Origin: Saccoglossus kowalevskii | Taxonomy: Eukaryota; Hemichordata; Enteropneusta; Harrimaniidae | Reading direction: 5' to 3' | Length of the DNA stretch: 63,509 nt | Assembly: GCF_000003605.2 (NCBI RefSeq) | Contig: NW_003107609.1 | Span: 57,238 to 120,746, forward strand | In this document: positions 1-12,600 of the stretch, one piece after another | Layout of the letters: every line of letters starts with the position of its first letter | How positions within the stretch are numbered: position 1 is the stretch's first letter | Made by a program: the position numbers and the translations under genes | The notes under the pieces: generated by a model | Databases searched by the model: none | Told to the model about the DNA's origin: nothing | What the model saw: the letters and a program-made list of their open reading frames with translations, nothing else

Positions 1-747
1 TTGGTTTGGTCCATATACATGACAGGTGCTTGACATGTTTACACTGGCTGGGTGCTGGTTTGGTCCATATACATGATGTGTGCTTGCCATGTTCACACTG
101 GCTGAATGCTGGTTTGGTCCATATACATGATGTGTGCTTGCCATGTTCACACTGGCTGGGAGCTGGTTTGGTTCATATACATGACAGGTGCTTGCCATGT
201 TCACACAGGCTGTGTGCTGGTTTGGTCCATATACATGACAGGTACTTGCCATGTTCACACTGGCTGGATGCTGGTTTGGTCCATATACATGACAGGTGTT
301 TGCCATGTTCACACTGGCTGGGTGCTGGTTTGGTCCATATACATGACAGGTGCTTGCCATGTTCACACTGACTGTGCTGGTTTGGTCCATATACATGACA
401 GGTGCTTGCCATGTTCACACAGGCTGGGTGCTGGTTTGGTCCATATACATGACAGGTACTTGCCATGTTCACACTTGCTGGGTGCTGGTTTGGTCCATAT
501 ACATGACAGGTGCTTGCCATGTTCACACTGACTGTGTGTTGGTTTGGTCCATATACATGACAGGTGCCTGCCATGTTCACACAGGCTGGGTGCTGGTTTG
601 GTCCATATACATGACAGGTACTTGCCATGTTCACACTGGCTGGGTGCTGGTTTGGTCCATATACATGACAGGTACTTGCCATGTTCACACTGGCTGGGTG
701 CTGGTTTGGTCCATATACATGACAGATGCTTGCCATGTTCACACTAG
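1..747. repeat. 54-bp minisatellite, about 14 copies
   Basis: The unit, recognisable by 'ggtccatatacatgacagg' followed by 'cttgccatgttcacac', recurs every 54 bases (anchors at 8, 62, 116 and 170 measured directly). Copies differ by a few substitutions. One copy near 361-412 is 52 bases long. Because 54 is divisible by three, the array stays open in several frames on both strands, but the short copy breaks those frames and no splice sites bracket a unit. It most likely lies in the last intron of the gene ending at 1033. The array is cut by the window edge, so its full length is unknown. Confidence 0.97.
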
Positions 748-934
748 AATTGTAATGTGATCTAAATCTATTAAAAAATTGTATTCTTTATTCAATGGCA
801 ATCAATATTTATCGCTTTAGCAGTGACTTGCTAAAATAAACTTTCCTTTCACAATTATGAAGACTTATTTGGTAGATGTTAATTTTTTTTCTTTGGTTTC
901 ATTATGAAAAAAATGCTGATTTGTTTTCCCACAG

Positions 935-1033
935 GTATTGGTTTGGCACACAAGAACTGAGAAACCTAAATGGAAAGAAGAGGATGCAATGATAGCGAAA
1001 GGTCAGCCATCTGATCCGAGAGTGGAGGTCTAG
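935..1033 (+). CDS. Terminal coding exon of an unidentified gene
   Basis: A pyrimidine-rich stretch ending 'ttttcccacag' is followed by a 99-base open stretch and a TAG stop. If the exon starts in phase 0 it adds 32 residues beginning [17 protein letters not shown] and ending SDPRVEV. It is rich in Lys and Glu, with no membrane segment or motif I recognise. An AATAAA lies 109 bases after the stop. The rest of the gene would be to the left, outside the window, with the minisatellite in its last intron. I cannot name the product. It was called from the acceptor, the open frame and the nearby polyadenylation signal, so it could still be a chance ORF. Confidence 0.5.
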   Translation, partial: VLVWHTRTEKPKWKEEDAMIAKGQPSDPRVEV

Positions 1034-1141
1034 AATTCTGCATCAATTGCGTCTTACTCCATCTCTGCACGTGTTTGGATCTCTTTTCATTGGCCTGATT
1101 GGATGGCAAGTTACTGCCTTCTTATCAAGACAGTAACTACA

Positions 1142-1147
1142 AATAAA
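1142..1147 (+). terminator. Candidate polyadenylation signal AATAAA
   Basis: AATAAA follows the stop codon at 1033 by 109 bases and precedes a GT-rich stretch ('ccttggttggttatg'), the usual arrangement of a cleavage site. It would end the gene whose last exon is at 935-1033. Confidence 0.45.
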
Positions 1148-1169
1148 CGTGCCTTGGTTGGTTATGACT

Positions 1170-4100
1170 TCTTTGTATAAGCCCGTGATGCATGCTCCCC
1201 AGCCTCAGAGCAGTACTTTTCCCATAAAGGAATTCCCAAGCTTATTGACACTATTTTCTGATGAGGTGAAATTCCTCCATGGAATAATATAGTGAAGTAC
1301 CTCAAGATTTAAAAAATCAAAAATAATACTGTCCTTTATTGGTATATAGTGCTTATATAATATACCACATAATAAATTATTTTTGCTCTTCTATTTGGTT
1401 TTTCTCACTTTTATCCGTATAGAAAGCAACAACTACCAATCTGCCAATGTGCAAAGATATTTATCAATGTAAGAAAATAAGTTTTTTTTTTTTCTAACAC
1501 AAACACACTAACTTCAAAAACTAATTGCATAAAACATTTTACAATGCATTTGTAGCCAGGCAACGTAGTTCAGAAATAAAATTATTTTCACATTCATTCC
1601 AATTTTCTGAGATACACCATGGAAAACTGCTTTAATAAATGGACATCATAATTTAACACAGATGGGTTAAATTAAAAAAAAAACAAGAATTTTAAAGTGT
1701 TTCTTAACTTTATCTATGTTTGTGCATACACAAAACAAGTTCTTTCAAAGTTTTCTTACACAGGAAATTGTGAGGGCACCTAAATTATGAAAAGTGTCTA
1801 TCAACGTTTCTTTTTCTTATTTTAAGTTACCTTTTGACCACCAGCAGACGATGTGTTGAGGTGGCTTGGTGACTTTCCTGTGGTTGTGCTGAAAAAAACT
1901 TTGTGCAACATCCATCAATGCACGTGGTCTACGTGGTCAGTTTTGTGCATATCCAGGATATCATGCATGGGAAGTTATCTGCAGTATAACGTTTACTTCA
2001 CTTTTATTTACTGATATGACCCCATATGCCAAAGATTTACGAGACATGTGTGTTTGTTATTTTTTGTAGCATTTATGATTATGTAACATTACATAATTGC
2101 TAATCTTAATGCATGCAGTAAAATTTGAATGGCACTGTGTTGTGGATGTATATTTCACAAATGAGACCACTTTGAATGTGCTAGTACCGGTACTGAATGA
2201 ATCGCAGTTTGGTTTCTGTTATCGATTCTAAGTTAATATATAATTTAACATGTTAGATCTACTTAATCCTTAAGTTTAATTTTGTCTCTGAGAAAAGAAA
2301 CGCATATATGTTGATCAAGAGTTGCTGCTTATGACAAATTATTATAGAAATATACATAATAATAATTTGCAAAATACTTCACTGCAATGTTCAAAGGTTA
2401 AAGCGACATTGTTGTCAGAATTCAACATGTACAGAGAGGACTTGCATAACAACCGTTTACATATTGCTAGCAGCCATTTTCTTCAAGGTCTGTGAAAAGC
2501 CAGTTGCATATTCAGTAAATTCAAACAATTGTTGTGTTGTACATGGTCATAGTTGAAAGTCCTGTGTGATGACCGTGGCCAATGTTTTGAACTGCGTATA
2601 ATGAGTAGTGTACACAATGTCAATAGATTAACAGGAGAATGCACATGTGCAGTTTTGACAATTATTTCTATTTAAATTGGACAGTTCCATTACTCTCAGA
2701 ACAAGACCTTAAAATTTGCCATATTAGGTGCATTCATTCATTACATAAATGCATGTACAAGGCAGGTATGAAGACTTATTTGTGAGAATTTTAAGTACAT
2801 TAAACTTTTTATTGGGAATTTTTAGGAGTCCCTGTGTTTTTAATGGAGCAAACGCGAAGTTATGAAGTAGAATTTATTTAACAGGAGCGTGTCAGTCAGT
2901 ACTCTGCATTAAATTCAATATAGGTCACAAAATAGGTCACACTCGCAATGCATGCAAAAGTAAAATTTGTTTTAAATGTATTGGCAACTGTCACTGAAAA
3001 TAGTTTCTTACTGTAACTCTCTAAATGTGAACAATTTATTTATTATCAAGTTATTAAAATATTTCTGACAACGGATTGAGCTCACATTCCTTGTTTTTTT
3101 TTTTTTTTATTGTATATATATATATATATATATGTTTCTTTTTATCATAAAGTATTGTATTTAAATTACTGTATATTTCTGTTCATATCTGGTACCATAT
3201 TGGTCCATGGACAAGTTACCTACCTCTTATTTCCAAAGCAATGCAAGTAGACAAGTTGATTACTCCAAAATGTACTTTCTTGCCAACAAGGTCTGTTCTC
3301 TTGTGAATGAATAAAACTTGATTCTATCACTGACATGTAATGTTGCTTTTGTACCACAGCCATGTGCTTTGGGGGGGGGATACTATTTTGAATCATATTG
3401 CAAAACAGTTGTCTATGTACAACTTTCCTGCTGTACCGACTGTGGCTCGAGTTACCTGGACATTGCAGAATATATCGGTAGTACCAAACTAACAAATGTG
3501 TACATTGAGCTATTCAAAATCAATAGATGTACCCGGTATTAGCTCATGACCAAATGCAGCTGTTGCAGTACTTGTGATACCAGCTGAAAATTTTTGTGCA
3601 TAGCAGATTTCAATTTATTATTTCAATGTTTTTTTACCTTGTTGCCACTGCATACAAACGAACATTGAAGATAACTTCCTAGGTTTATTGAGTGCATAGT
3701 ACCCAGAACAGAATTTGACACTGATTACTTGGTCAATTTACTTCACATAACACAATAAATTGCAATTGTTTCAATTTATTTTAAAAATTAACATGTACAA
3801 GCATGGGAAGCCTCATTGTTTTTAAAATATATATATATATACACAATGCATCTTAATTGTACAAAACTATTTGACGACTTGAGGCAAATGAAAACATGTT
3901 TTCATTCTTTGTAAATTAATTGTCATTCAAGCAAAGTAATACAGTGGATATGCTAAAATTTTAGCCACATAAATTTATTCTTTCCTTGGACACCAAAAAT
4001 TAAGAGTACGTTTCAGGTGTACAGAAACACAATCCCAGTTTGACGTAAACAAGTTTTGTTATTAACCCCCCCCCCCCCAATAGTTGTTAGTGACAAAAAA

Positions 4101-4586
4101 ATCAAACATGCCTGTAGATTCCATGGTAAAGTCACTCCTATTCAGCATTTTGTGAATGTTAATATTCTGCGAGTTTTTACCCTACATTCTTATCAAAATG
4201 TAGACTTATGTGGCGCCTCCCCAGTTGAAATGTAGAATTAAGTATGATGATGAGTTTCAGCAACAGACTAGATATGTATTAATTTTTGTGAACAAATAAT
4301 ACATGATTAGTTTTGATACTAGGTGGGTACTGGTAACTGTTTGTGAAAATGTATGTAACATCTTGTTTCAACTTGATGAAAATAGTTATTCCTGGAAGCA
4401 ATGTATATTTAAAGCAAAACAGTTTTATCTTGATAAGCCCAGGTGATCATTATAAGTCAATAAAGATACTCCTAAATAAGGACACAAATGGTTCAGATGA
4501 CTTTATCATTTTTTTTTACTACATTGTATTTTGCATAGAGGGTGGGGGTAAGGGTAGTGGCAAGATTTTTAGGATATACATTCATT
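1170..4586. other. Convergent intergenic region, no gene seen
   Basis: AT-rich DNA between the left-hand gene and the 3' end of ATXN3. It holds a short TA dinucleotide run near 3112-3132, poly-C near 4066-4078 and poly-G near 3370. The ORFs here are short, overlap on both strands and resemble no protein I know. The right part must include the ATXN3 3' UTR, but I could not fix its polyadenylation site. Confidence 0.6.
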
Positions 4587-7500
4587 TCACTCTGTATCCT
4601 CGGCATTCATAGAAAGGTCCATAGCAATCTTTAACATTTCTTCCTCTGTCAAGTCAGAAACAGTTTTTTTAGTTCCTTCAATGGCTGTGGTTTCAAGTTC
4701 CTGAGTAGACATTTGTTCCAATTCGTCATCCGACTGAGTAAATGATGTAATTTTGTCATTGTCATTAATTTCAAGTTCTGGACTCCCACAATTTAGCTGT
4801 GTCTCTTGGCATTGTTCCCCTTCTAGTCGATGTCTGTGAAATAAAAGTTTTGTTAACCAGCATGCAAAGAAATTCATTTTTTTTCAACGATATCATGTAC
4901 ATTAAAATGAAATGTAGCATGCCATCATTCAACTAGTATAGCAATTATGTGTAAATGATTCAATATCCGATCTTTTTAAAAAAAACAACAACAGGAAATG
5001 TAATGAAAATGTTTATTGTTAAACTATTACCATGTGTTGGTTGAGAGAACAAAATCAAACTGTACAATTTAGCATTAAAGTGTACACCAGGGTCACCAAA
5101 GTGTGACAAAGCTTAAAATGCAATGTATTGTGACAAATATACCATTTTAAAGAAACCAAACTTATTTGTGATTGTCAGTGAATTAGTGAACAAGTTTTCT
5201 AACTCCTTGCCCCAATACTTGTGAGACTTGCTGTAACACATGGCCAGCTGACATTGGGTTCATCCATTCATCTCTATAGGCTTGCAGCAAAAAATGTGTA
5301 ACATGGGACATGAAGGAGCAGACACAACACAGTATTATGCAAGGGCTAAAGTGGATGTGGAATATTGCTCTTAGAGACATTATAAATGTCAATCTTAATT
5401 AATATATACTCCATATACACTCATTCAAACAAATTTCGCTAATGGCCCTTACCTGTCAAAATATGCCTGTCTCTTTTGCCTTACTTCGTCTAAGTCAACC
5501 GCTTGAGATGAACTTGCACTGCCACCATCACAGCCTGTCAAAGATAACAATCCTAATATGAGAAGATTGCTAACTTGTACCCATATCAAGGGATTTTTTA
5601 CCTCAAAAATTGATTCCACTGATCAAGTAGAGTATAAAAACACTACAACCATGGCAATGATTATCCACATTTATTACGGTAGACTGTATCCCATGCAACA
5701 TTCTCACCTTGCATGCTGAGCCTAATAGCTTCCTGCAATCTGTCTTCTTCCTCTTGATCAGACTCGAAACATTGCCCACTGGCTTTTAAAGCTTTTTGTA
5801 AATCGTCTAAGTTGACATGTTGTTTTGATGTACTAGCACCATCGTTTGCACTCTTGTTTTGTTTTTGAAGTTCGCTGAGTAGTTTTGGTCTCTGTGTCTG
5901 CACGGCTTCTATTATTTGCAGTACTTCATTGGCTTCGCATTCAGGAAGCTGTCCCTTAACCACAAATATAGAGTAGCCTGTTATATGAATGAAAAATAAA
6001 ACAATATATGTATGTGTGTTCATGTAAAATTCCCTGCTAAAAAAATTGAACAGATAGTCAGTTAGTGTGTTTCTAAAATGGTTTGCAATTTTCTACTTTT
6101 ATCACTAAACTGAACCATGTGGATAGTAAAATTATTAAGTACATCAATGTTCTCCTAAAAAAACTGCAAGGATCTTTGGATTTAAGGAAATAAAAAATTA
6201 AATCAACAAGATAAACTAATCAATTCATACATGTGTCATGATGCTTCTCTTTTGAGAACACTGTATGTGTATGTATATCAGGAATGAATAAGTGTACTGA
6301 TGTTGCAGAGAGAGAAGCGAGAGATGAGAGCACCTCAAACACTGACTATTTGTTCTCTTCATTCAATTAATTAAAAGATAATGACCTTTTCGAAGACTGA
6401 ATACTAAACAGAATCATATGCTGATATTTCAAACTATAGAAATAGTACAGTTGTATGCAAATACATGTATTGTTTGCAATCATTGCAGATACATTGGATA
6501 GACAATATTTTTAAAGTTAAACTACTGTAAGTACAACAGCAAAGAAATAACGATGATCATAATTGTAAATCTGGCCGACAACGTTACTTACCCTCTTGTC
6601 GTAACTGCGCAAGAAACATTGAAAGATATGTATCCGATACTAGTTCTGGTCCCGTGAGTAGTGAATTCAGGTTGAACCACTGACGCCCTAGTTTGCGAAC
6701 TGTAAACCAGTGTTCTTTGTAATTACAAATAAAAGCTATTTCTGTCCTATGAAAAAAATGCACAGACTGAGAATGTGCATGATTTTGAGTCACATGACAT
6801 TTGTCATTCACTAGGTTTTAATTTTGCCTATTTCACTGGCTGGAAAATGTGCTGAAATAAAAACCAGTGAATATGTAAAATTGAGCATAGAACACATTAT
6901 CTAAATGATAAAATCGTGAATTTAAAACCCACTGAACATGCCCGAAATGCTAAATCAGTGAAATTTAAACCCAGTGAAAATTAGTCATTTTACAATACCG
7001 GTATATCATAACATTATGGACATATCCCATCAATTTGATCATTCTAGTTTTAATTTTATCACTAAAATACTTACGTTGGATCAACTGTAGCCACTGTGGC
7101 AGCCTCACTACCAAATGGTACAAGATCAAGTCCCCATACTGATAATGCACTACTGATGACTTGCACAGAGAAGAACCCACTATCATCCATGTTACCTGAG
7201 GGTTGCTGGAATAAAAATATGTCAGGTAAAATTTCCGAAAACAGTCCTTTTCTTTGTATGTCATTAGTGCTGTGACAAAATATACAAACAAGCCAAGCTG
7301 CGTCTTTGCTTTCCAGCAATAGAGGCTGTTCTTGTCATGTCAAGATCTTTGCATGAGACTTATAGCTGAACCAGTATGTCTTATCAACTAGAGAGTGGTA
7401 TAATCAATTTCTTTAAATGATCGACATTAATTTACAAGAGCATAGCTTAGAATTGGAAATTATAAAACCCACAAGCTGTTCAGATTATATTTAGATTGTA

Positions 7501-9205
7501 AATTAAATTAACGTAAATAAGCTAATGCATTTATTTCACAATAAAATAATAATAATATTTCAATAAAAAGTCAAAAATATCACTTTTTTTACCAAAATTT
7601 TAGAATTAAAGATATCATCACGAAATAAACAATTCTAAAAATGGCCAAAGTACATATATACAAAGGGTCAAAGCAATCACACTTGCGGTTTGCAACAAGA
7701 AGTTGAAAAAGTAAAAAAAAGTATTACCATAGCTCTGTGCTCGACGAAGTCAACAGCATAGTTCATAATATTGTTCATTGAAAAGAATCAATGTCCTTTT
7801 CAAATCAATTACCTCAAGAAACTTCAGATATTCAGCAGATTGTAAGTCACCTTCAGCCATTCTCTTTCTTTCTTCTTCATCAAGATCTCTAGCCAGCATT
7901 GAAAGATCAACAGCAGTGAAGTACTCTCCTGTGAAATTGAAACAATACTATCGAATCTCAAGCTCCAGGGGAAGGGGCGAGTCTGAGCTAAAATTATCGA
8001 AAGGAATTATAACATAGAATTCCATGGTGTGATATTGTACAAAACTACTCAATTACTACTCAAGTTAGAACACATTTATAATCAACTCACCCTGTAGTAA
8101 AGCATTCAAGCAATGCTGTGCACATAATGAACCATCTTGCTGTATGAATAAATGAAATGATAATGTAAAACTACACATACCCATAACGTAGTGGAATACA
8201 TGGAAAATAGTTGATTGACAAAATTCATAATATGTACTATAACATGGCTAATGTGATTATGTGAACTAAAAATCCGAAATCACATTATCATGCAACCTGA
8301 TAGAAAAAGGCATGATGTAAGGAAATAATATTCACCACAAAGCAGTGAACAAATATAATGAGGGACTTTTAAAATACATAATTTTTTAATGAATTCAAGT
8401 ATTACAACTTGTATGTGGCTAATAGTAACTTTGTGTGGCTAATAACATAACATGCTAGTCAACATAGTGGCTAATGATTATAAGGAGTCAGCACTAACAC
8501 AGTATGTATGCAATTTCAAGTGTGATTTTCCATCAATCATTTCCATGAGACTTTAATTATACATCAATATACATGGCCATCAGTGTTTTATACAGAAAAT
8601 GAAGCGATTATCTGAAAGCTTTAGTGAAATAAAAGTTAGCAGTCCTAGTCTGTAACAACCAATATTTTGTACATTTTTTGTTGATTATGTATGGCTATTA
8701 TGGAATTTATGGTAAATTTTCAATCATACATTTACCATGTCAAATGAATTTTGTACCTGTTTAAATTTGGAGTGCCTGTCTAAAATATCAGGTACTATCA
8801 CTACAGGGAGCTAAATGTTTATGAAAGTTGCGCACCTTTGAGCACATCTACCTCTTGATTTAGACCATAATGTTAATGACTCCTTTAAATGATGTTTTTT
8901 CCACCAAAAAATACATAGTATTATATTGGGAAGGTCTCTAATTACCTACTTCCCCATTCTGAATTCGACCGACACCTACAGGACTGTACTCAGGCTATGG
9001 GTTGAAGTGCCCACTACCCAGTAGTCTGTGTGGTCGTACTATGTTCCTGAAAACTTATATCGTTTCTAACAAAGATACGTATTGATAATAACATTAGGTG
9101 TTGCTATGGTAATAGACAACCGAGGGCAACGCTACTTTTACCACATAACTAAATTAAAAGTTGTCTCATTTATTTACCCACCGTTTCATGTACTATGGCG
9201 TCCAT
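4587..9205 (-). CDS. ATXN3: Ataxin-3, Josephin-family deubiquitinase (8 exons, 357 aa)
   Basis: Cysteine protease that trims ubiquitin chains and acts with p97/VCP in protein quality control, in cytoplasm and nucleus. Coding exons in transcript order are 9182-9205, 8091-8139, 7813-7928, 7075-7205, 6592-6746, 5708-5977, 5453-5534 and 4587-4833; all introns are GT-AG and the exons total 1074 bases, a multiple of three. The Josephin domain covers about residues 1-180. Gln9, Cys14, His119 and Asn134 fall at exactly the human positions. The catalytic Cys is in GSLCAQHC and the His/Asn segment contains NYKEHWFTVRKLG. Ubiquitin-interacting motifs lie near residues 215-226, 236-248 and 340-352; the third corresponds to the UIM of the human 3-UIM isoform. 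There is no polyQ: AYFD is followed directly by RHRLEGEQ. The gene is head-to-head with NEK2. Confidence 0.97.
5209..5235. mobile_element. Solo end fragment of the TA-flanked MITE family
   Basis: The string 'gccccaataCTTgtgagac' followed by 'ttgctgta' matches the right terminus of the two MITEs at 28331-29007 and 31278-32050, apart from one base. Only about 27 bases of the terminus are recognisable. It sits in the last intron of ATXN3. Confidence 0.7.
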
Positions 9206-9609
9206 CTTGGAAAATGACGTCACACAATTTCCCAGCGTTCTTTAATAAGGCGGCATAAACCAATCAGCTACCGGGTTCTATTACAGCCAGCCAATCAACG
9301 GATATCGTTTTGGAAGGAATTTTAAAACTGTACAAGTCCACACCAGACGTGTCGGTGAGTTTGGTCTTTTGAGTTGTGAATGATAGTGATTGCGTTGAAT
9401 ATCTACCCATCATAGCGGCTAGTATTTTTAGTTCATTCCGACGAACTGTAAATATTTGAAGCTCCGTTACTGCTGAAAATAAGACCTAAGTTGTGTGTGA
9501 GGTCTTGTTTTTTACAACTTTAGAATCGATCGAGTCAACGTAAACAGATCCTTTCTTCCATTCTACAGTTTTAGACGTATTTATACAAACTGATATTGCC
9601 TGTGACAAA
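9206..9609. promoter_or_regulatory. Divergent ATXN3/NEK2 promoter
   Basis: Only 404 bases separate the two start codons, so both transcription starts and 5' UTRs must lie here. It contains a full palindromic cAMP-response element, TGACGTCA, at 9215-9222, and CCAAT boxes at 9260-9264 and 9291-9295. No TATA box stands out. The ATXN3 start itself sits in a YY1-like context (CCAAGATGGACGCC on the minus strand, 9197-9210). CCAAT pairs binding NF-Y are typical of G2/M genes, which suits NEK2; the regulatory roles are inferred, not shown. Confidence 0.75.
9215..9222. promoter_or_regulatory. Consensus CRE (TGACGTCA)
   Basis: Perfect 8-bp palindrome recognised by CREB/ATF-family bZIP factors. It lies 10 bases upstream of the ATXN3 start codon and about 390 bases upstream of the NEK2 start. 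Confidence 0.7.
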
Positions 9610-12600
9610 ATGCCAGCCAAGTTGGAAGATTACGAAGTCCTATATACCATAGGATCTGGATCTTACGGAAAATGCAAGAAAATACGCCGGAAAAGCGACG
9701 GAAAGGTAGGTTGACCTCCATGACCTGACATTGTATATTGTGGGTGTTGTTGTGTTGTTTTGCAAATGTTTCGTCTCAACACGCTCTAACAGTGAAACTT
9801 CATGGGCTTCATGCGTGTTCCCGTTACCACATACAAGTACATGCATTTATTTGTAAAATAATCAATATAAGTCCATCACGAGTATTTTGTTTGATATTTA
9901 TTAATAATTTTCTATGTAAAAACAATCTACTGATATCATTATTTTTGCCATTTGTTGGTTGGTTAGTTTTCATAATTAATGTCCTTGACATAGTGAAGAC
10001 CATGTAATAAGAATATTCCACTAACATTAAAGTCAACAGCTAACTGTCAACTGCAATTTACAAATTTAAAAATCTTTTAAATTGTGAATTCCATCTATAT
10101 TAAAATACTGCTTCGAAAACCCTTACTTGTAACTTGAACTCAACACATATTTACATGATGTCGGATGAATGCTTCCATTTTAGTGTTTCCATGGAGATAT
10201 AGTATTTCTTATGTTAATATATATATCATGTTTTTATTGCCGTGCTAAATAATAGATGTGGAATTTTATGATTTTAATTCTAACCGAAGTAATGTATTTA
10301 TAATTCCTTATTGGATGAACCTTTGCTTTTATCATATCATACACAACTTACTTGAATATAGTTTTCAGAATTTAACATATACTGCCTCAATGTCTTGTAA
10401 TTGTAATTGAATTTCTAATTGAGAGAGATCTCTGCTCCTTGTAAATCAGTGATTCATATTCTATAATACAACAATCAGTTTAGATTTTTCCAAGTTCAGC
10501 CAGTGCTGGATTTCATTAGAAAGCTGAGACAATGAAAAATAGCTGTCTGTGATGCATGAGGGTGATTTGCATGTCATAAGCAGTGATGAAAACAAGGTGC
10601 TAACAGTTTTGATACTGTCAACAAATCAGTGTAACAGATGCGAGTAACTACTTGAATTGGTGTTACACTGGAGGAGGAAGTCTGTGAACAAAGAAGATCA
10701 ATTGTTAAAAGCCAAGGTCTTCAAGTTGCAGCCTGACCACAAGACTATCCTTATTGTCTCTGTTGTATACACTTTAGATATTCTCTTTTGTTTCTAGTAT
10801 TTGTTCCTTATTTAATCAATAATGGGAAATGACATATGGGCCCATGAACCAACATGCTTCTTTCACAGATGGTTTTAGAAACTTTTGTGGTCACTTGCTT
10901 GTCCTAATTGATTCTGTATTCTATATATTCGTGAATATGATACATTTTCAAAATCTATTCGTCTTCTCCCGTCAGGTGTTGGTGTGGAAAGAAATGGATT
11001 ATGGCAAGATGACCGAATCTGAAAAGCAGATGCTGGTGTCTGAAGTGAATCTTCTCAGAGAACTAAAACACAAATACATTGTCAGATATTTTGACAGAAT
11101 ACTTGACAAAAGTAACACAACCATTTACCTGATAATGGAGCACTGTGAAGGGGGTGATCTTTCTACTCTCATATCAAAGTGTCGTAGAGACAGGTATGTT
11201 TTCGGTGCAGTTTTGTAATTTATATGCGTTGTAACATGTGGTGCCCCAACTATGGCGCTGAGTCAGGTGGTTAAAATAAAAAAAAAAAAACATGGTTGTC
11301 TGCATGAAAATATAGTTATCCAATAACATTTTGTTTTTATCACTTTGACTGTGAAGGCCAACTTTTGTCTTGTTCATAAAATGAAGCTGAATAATGGTTT
11401 GCAATAATTATGTTCTACCTATACGTTTAAATATTTACTTCTATGCTGTTGATAAAGAGCCATTTCTCGAAACATCTAGCTATTTTTAATAGTTACTTAA
11501 GGTAGAGATGCAGTTTATTTGTGAATTTCAATCAAAAATAGTTTTTTCGTTTTTTATATAGATTTTTATATAAAGAACATTCTGTGAAAATTTGACCAAT
11601 GAATTTTTATTGGAACACCGTTAAAATTGCTGTTATTTTCTGGTTAAAAATAAAAAAAACACTCACACGTGGCAATGTTTATGTCCAATTGCGTAATTTG
11701 CATGAGTAACCCAAATAACAGGACCTTTGATTGACAATATGCAAATCGAGATTGTACGGGTCATAGTTCATTCAATTCACGCGCATGTGCAATTATTCTC
11801 AAATCAGTTTTCGCTCGCTAGCCAACCAAACATTATATTTCCTCAGCGTTTTTTCCTAATTTTTATCATTACATTATGCGTGGTGTGAAAAGAAAGAGAG
11901 GTAGAAAGAAAATTCAGATGATTTCTATGTCGGAAGAGGCAAAAGCTACACTGAAGGCATCAGCCCACCGAACGAAAAACAAAATTGATATGAGCGTCCA
12001 AACATGACTTTCCCTGAAGGCATGAATCCGAGTTTTTGATTGACTGAGAGATTTTATTTTTAAATAATTGTTCTCAAAAAATAAACTGAGCATGTGAAGA
12101 ATAATATAACTGCTCATTGTCGAAACGAAGCTTACCCATTCACGCTAGTCACAATAAACATCATACTCTTGAATAGGCGTCAATGACTACGGTAAAACTT
12201 AGACTCTATTTTAGGCATCAGGAATGATTGAAATATCCGAAAATGACGCCAAAATACACCTTAAAAGTCCCATTTTATTTTTTTTCTAAATCCCATCCCG
12301 AATTTACGGCAGAATCTGGTCCCTCAAATAAGGGACACGTGAGCTTTGATTCTTACCGGATATATTGCACTGGGTCGGGGAGATACAAACTTTTGTGTAT
12401 CTTTTGTCCAATGGATACTAGTACCTCTACTACGATCATTCGCAAGTTTTGTTAGGTGGTGCGAGATAGCTTTGTTTGTAACCGGACGAACTCCGTTTAA
12501 TTCAATGAAGCAAACAACTGACAATGCTAAAATAAATTGCAGAGGTACGCTAAAATTAATTGAAAACAACCAAATAATTTCAATGAAAAATAAATCACAG

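Noticed and set aside
1-747. CRISPR-like direct repeat array
   Set aside because: The units abut with no unique spacers, and the setting is eukaryotic; this is a minisatellite.
6-760. Long ORFs of 121-189 codons on both strands across the minisatellite
   Set aside because: They arise because the 54-bp unit is a multiple of three; several frames are open on both strands and one 52-bp unit breaks them.
935-1000. VLVW start resembling NEK2 exon 2 (VLVWKE), suggesting a second kinase fragment
   Set aside because: Only four residues agree and the rest has no kinase motif; judged a coincidence.
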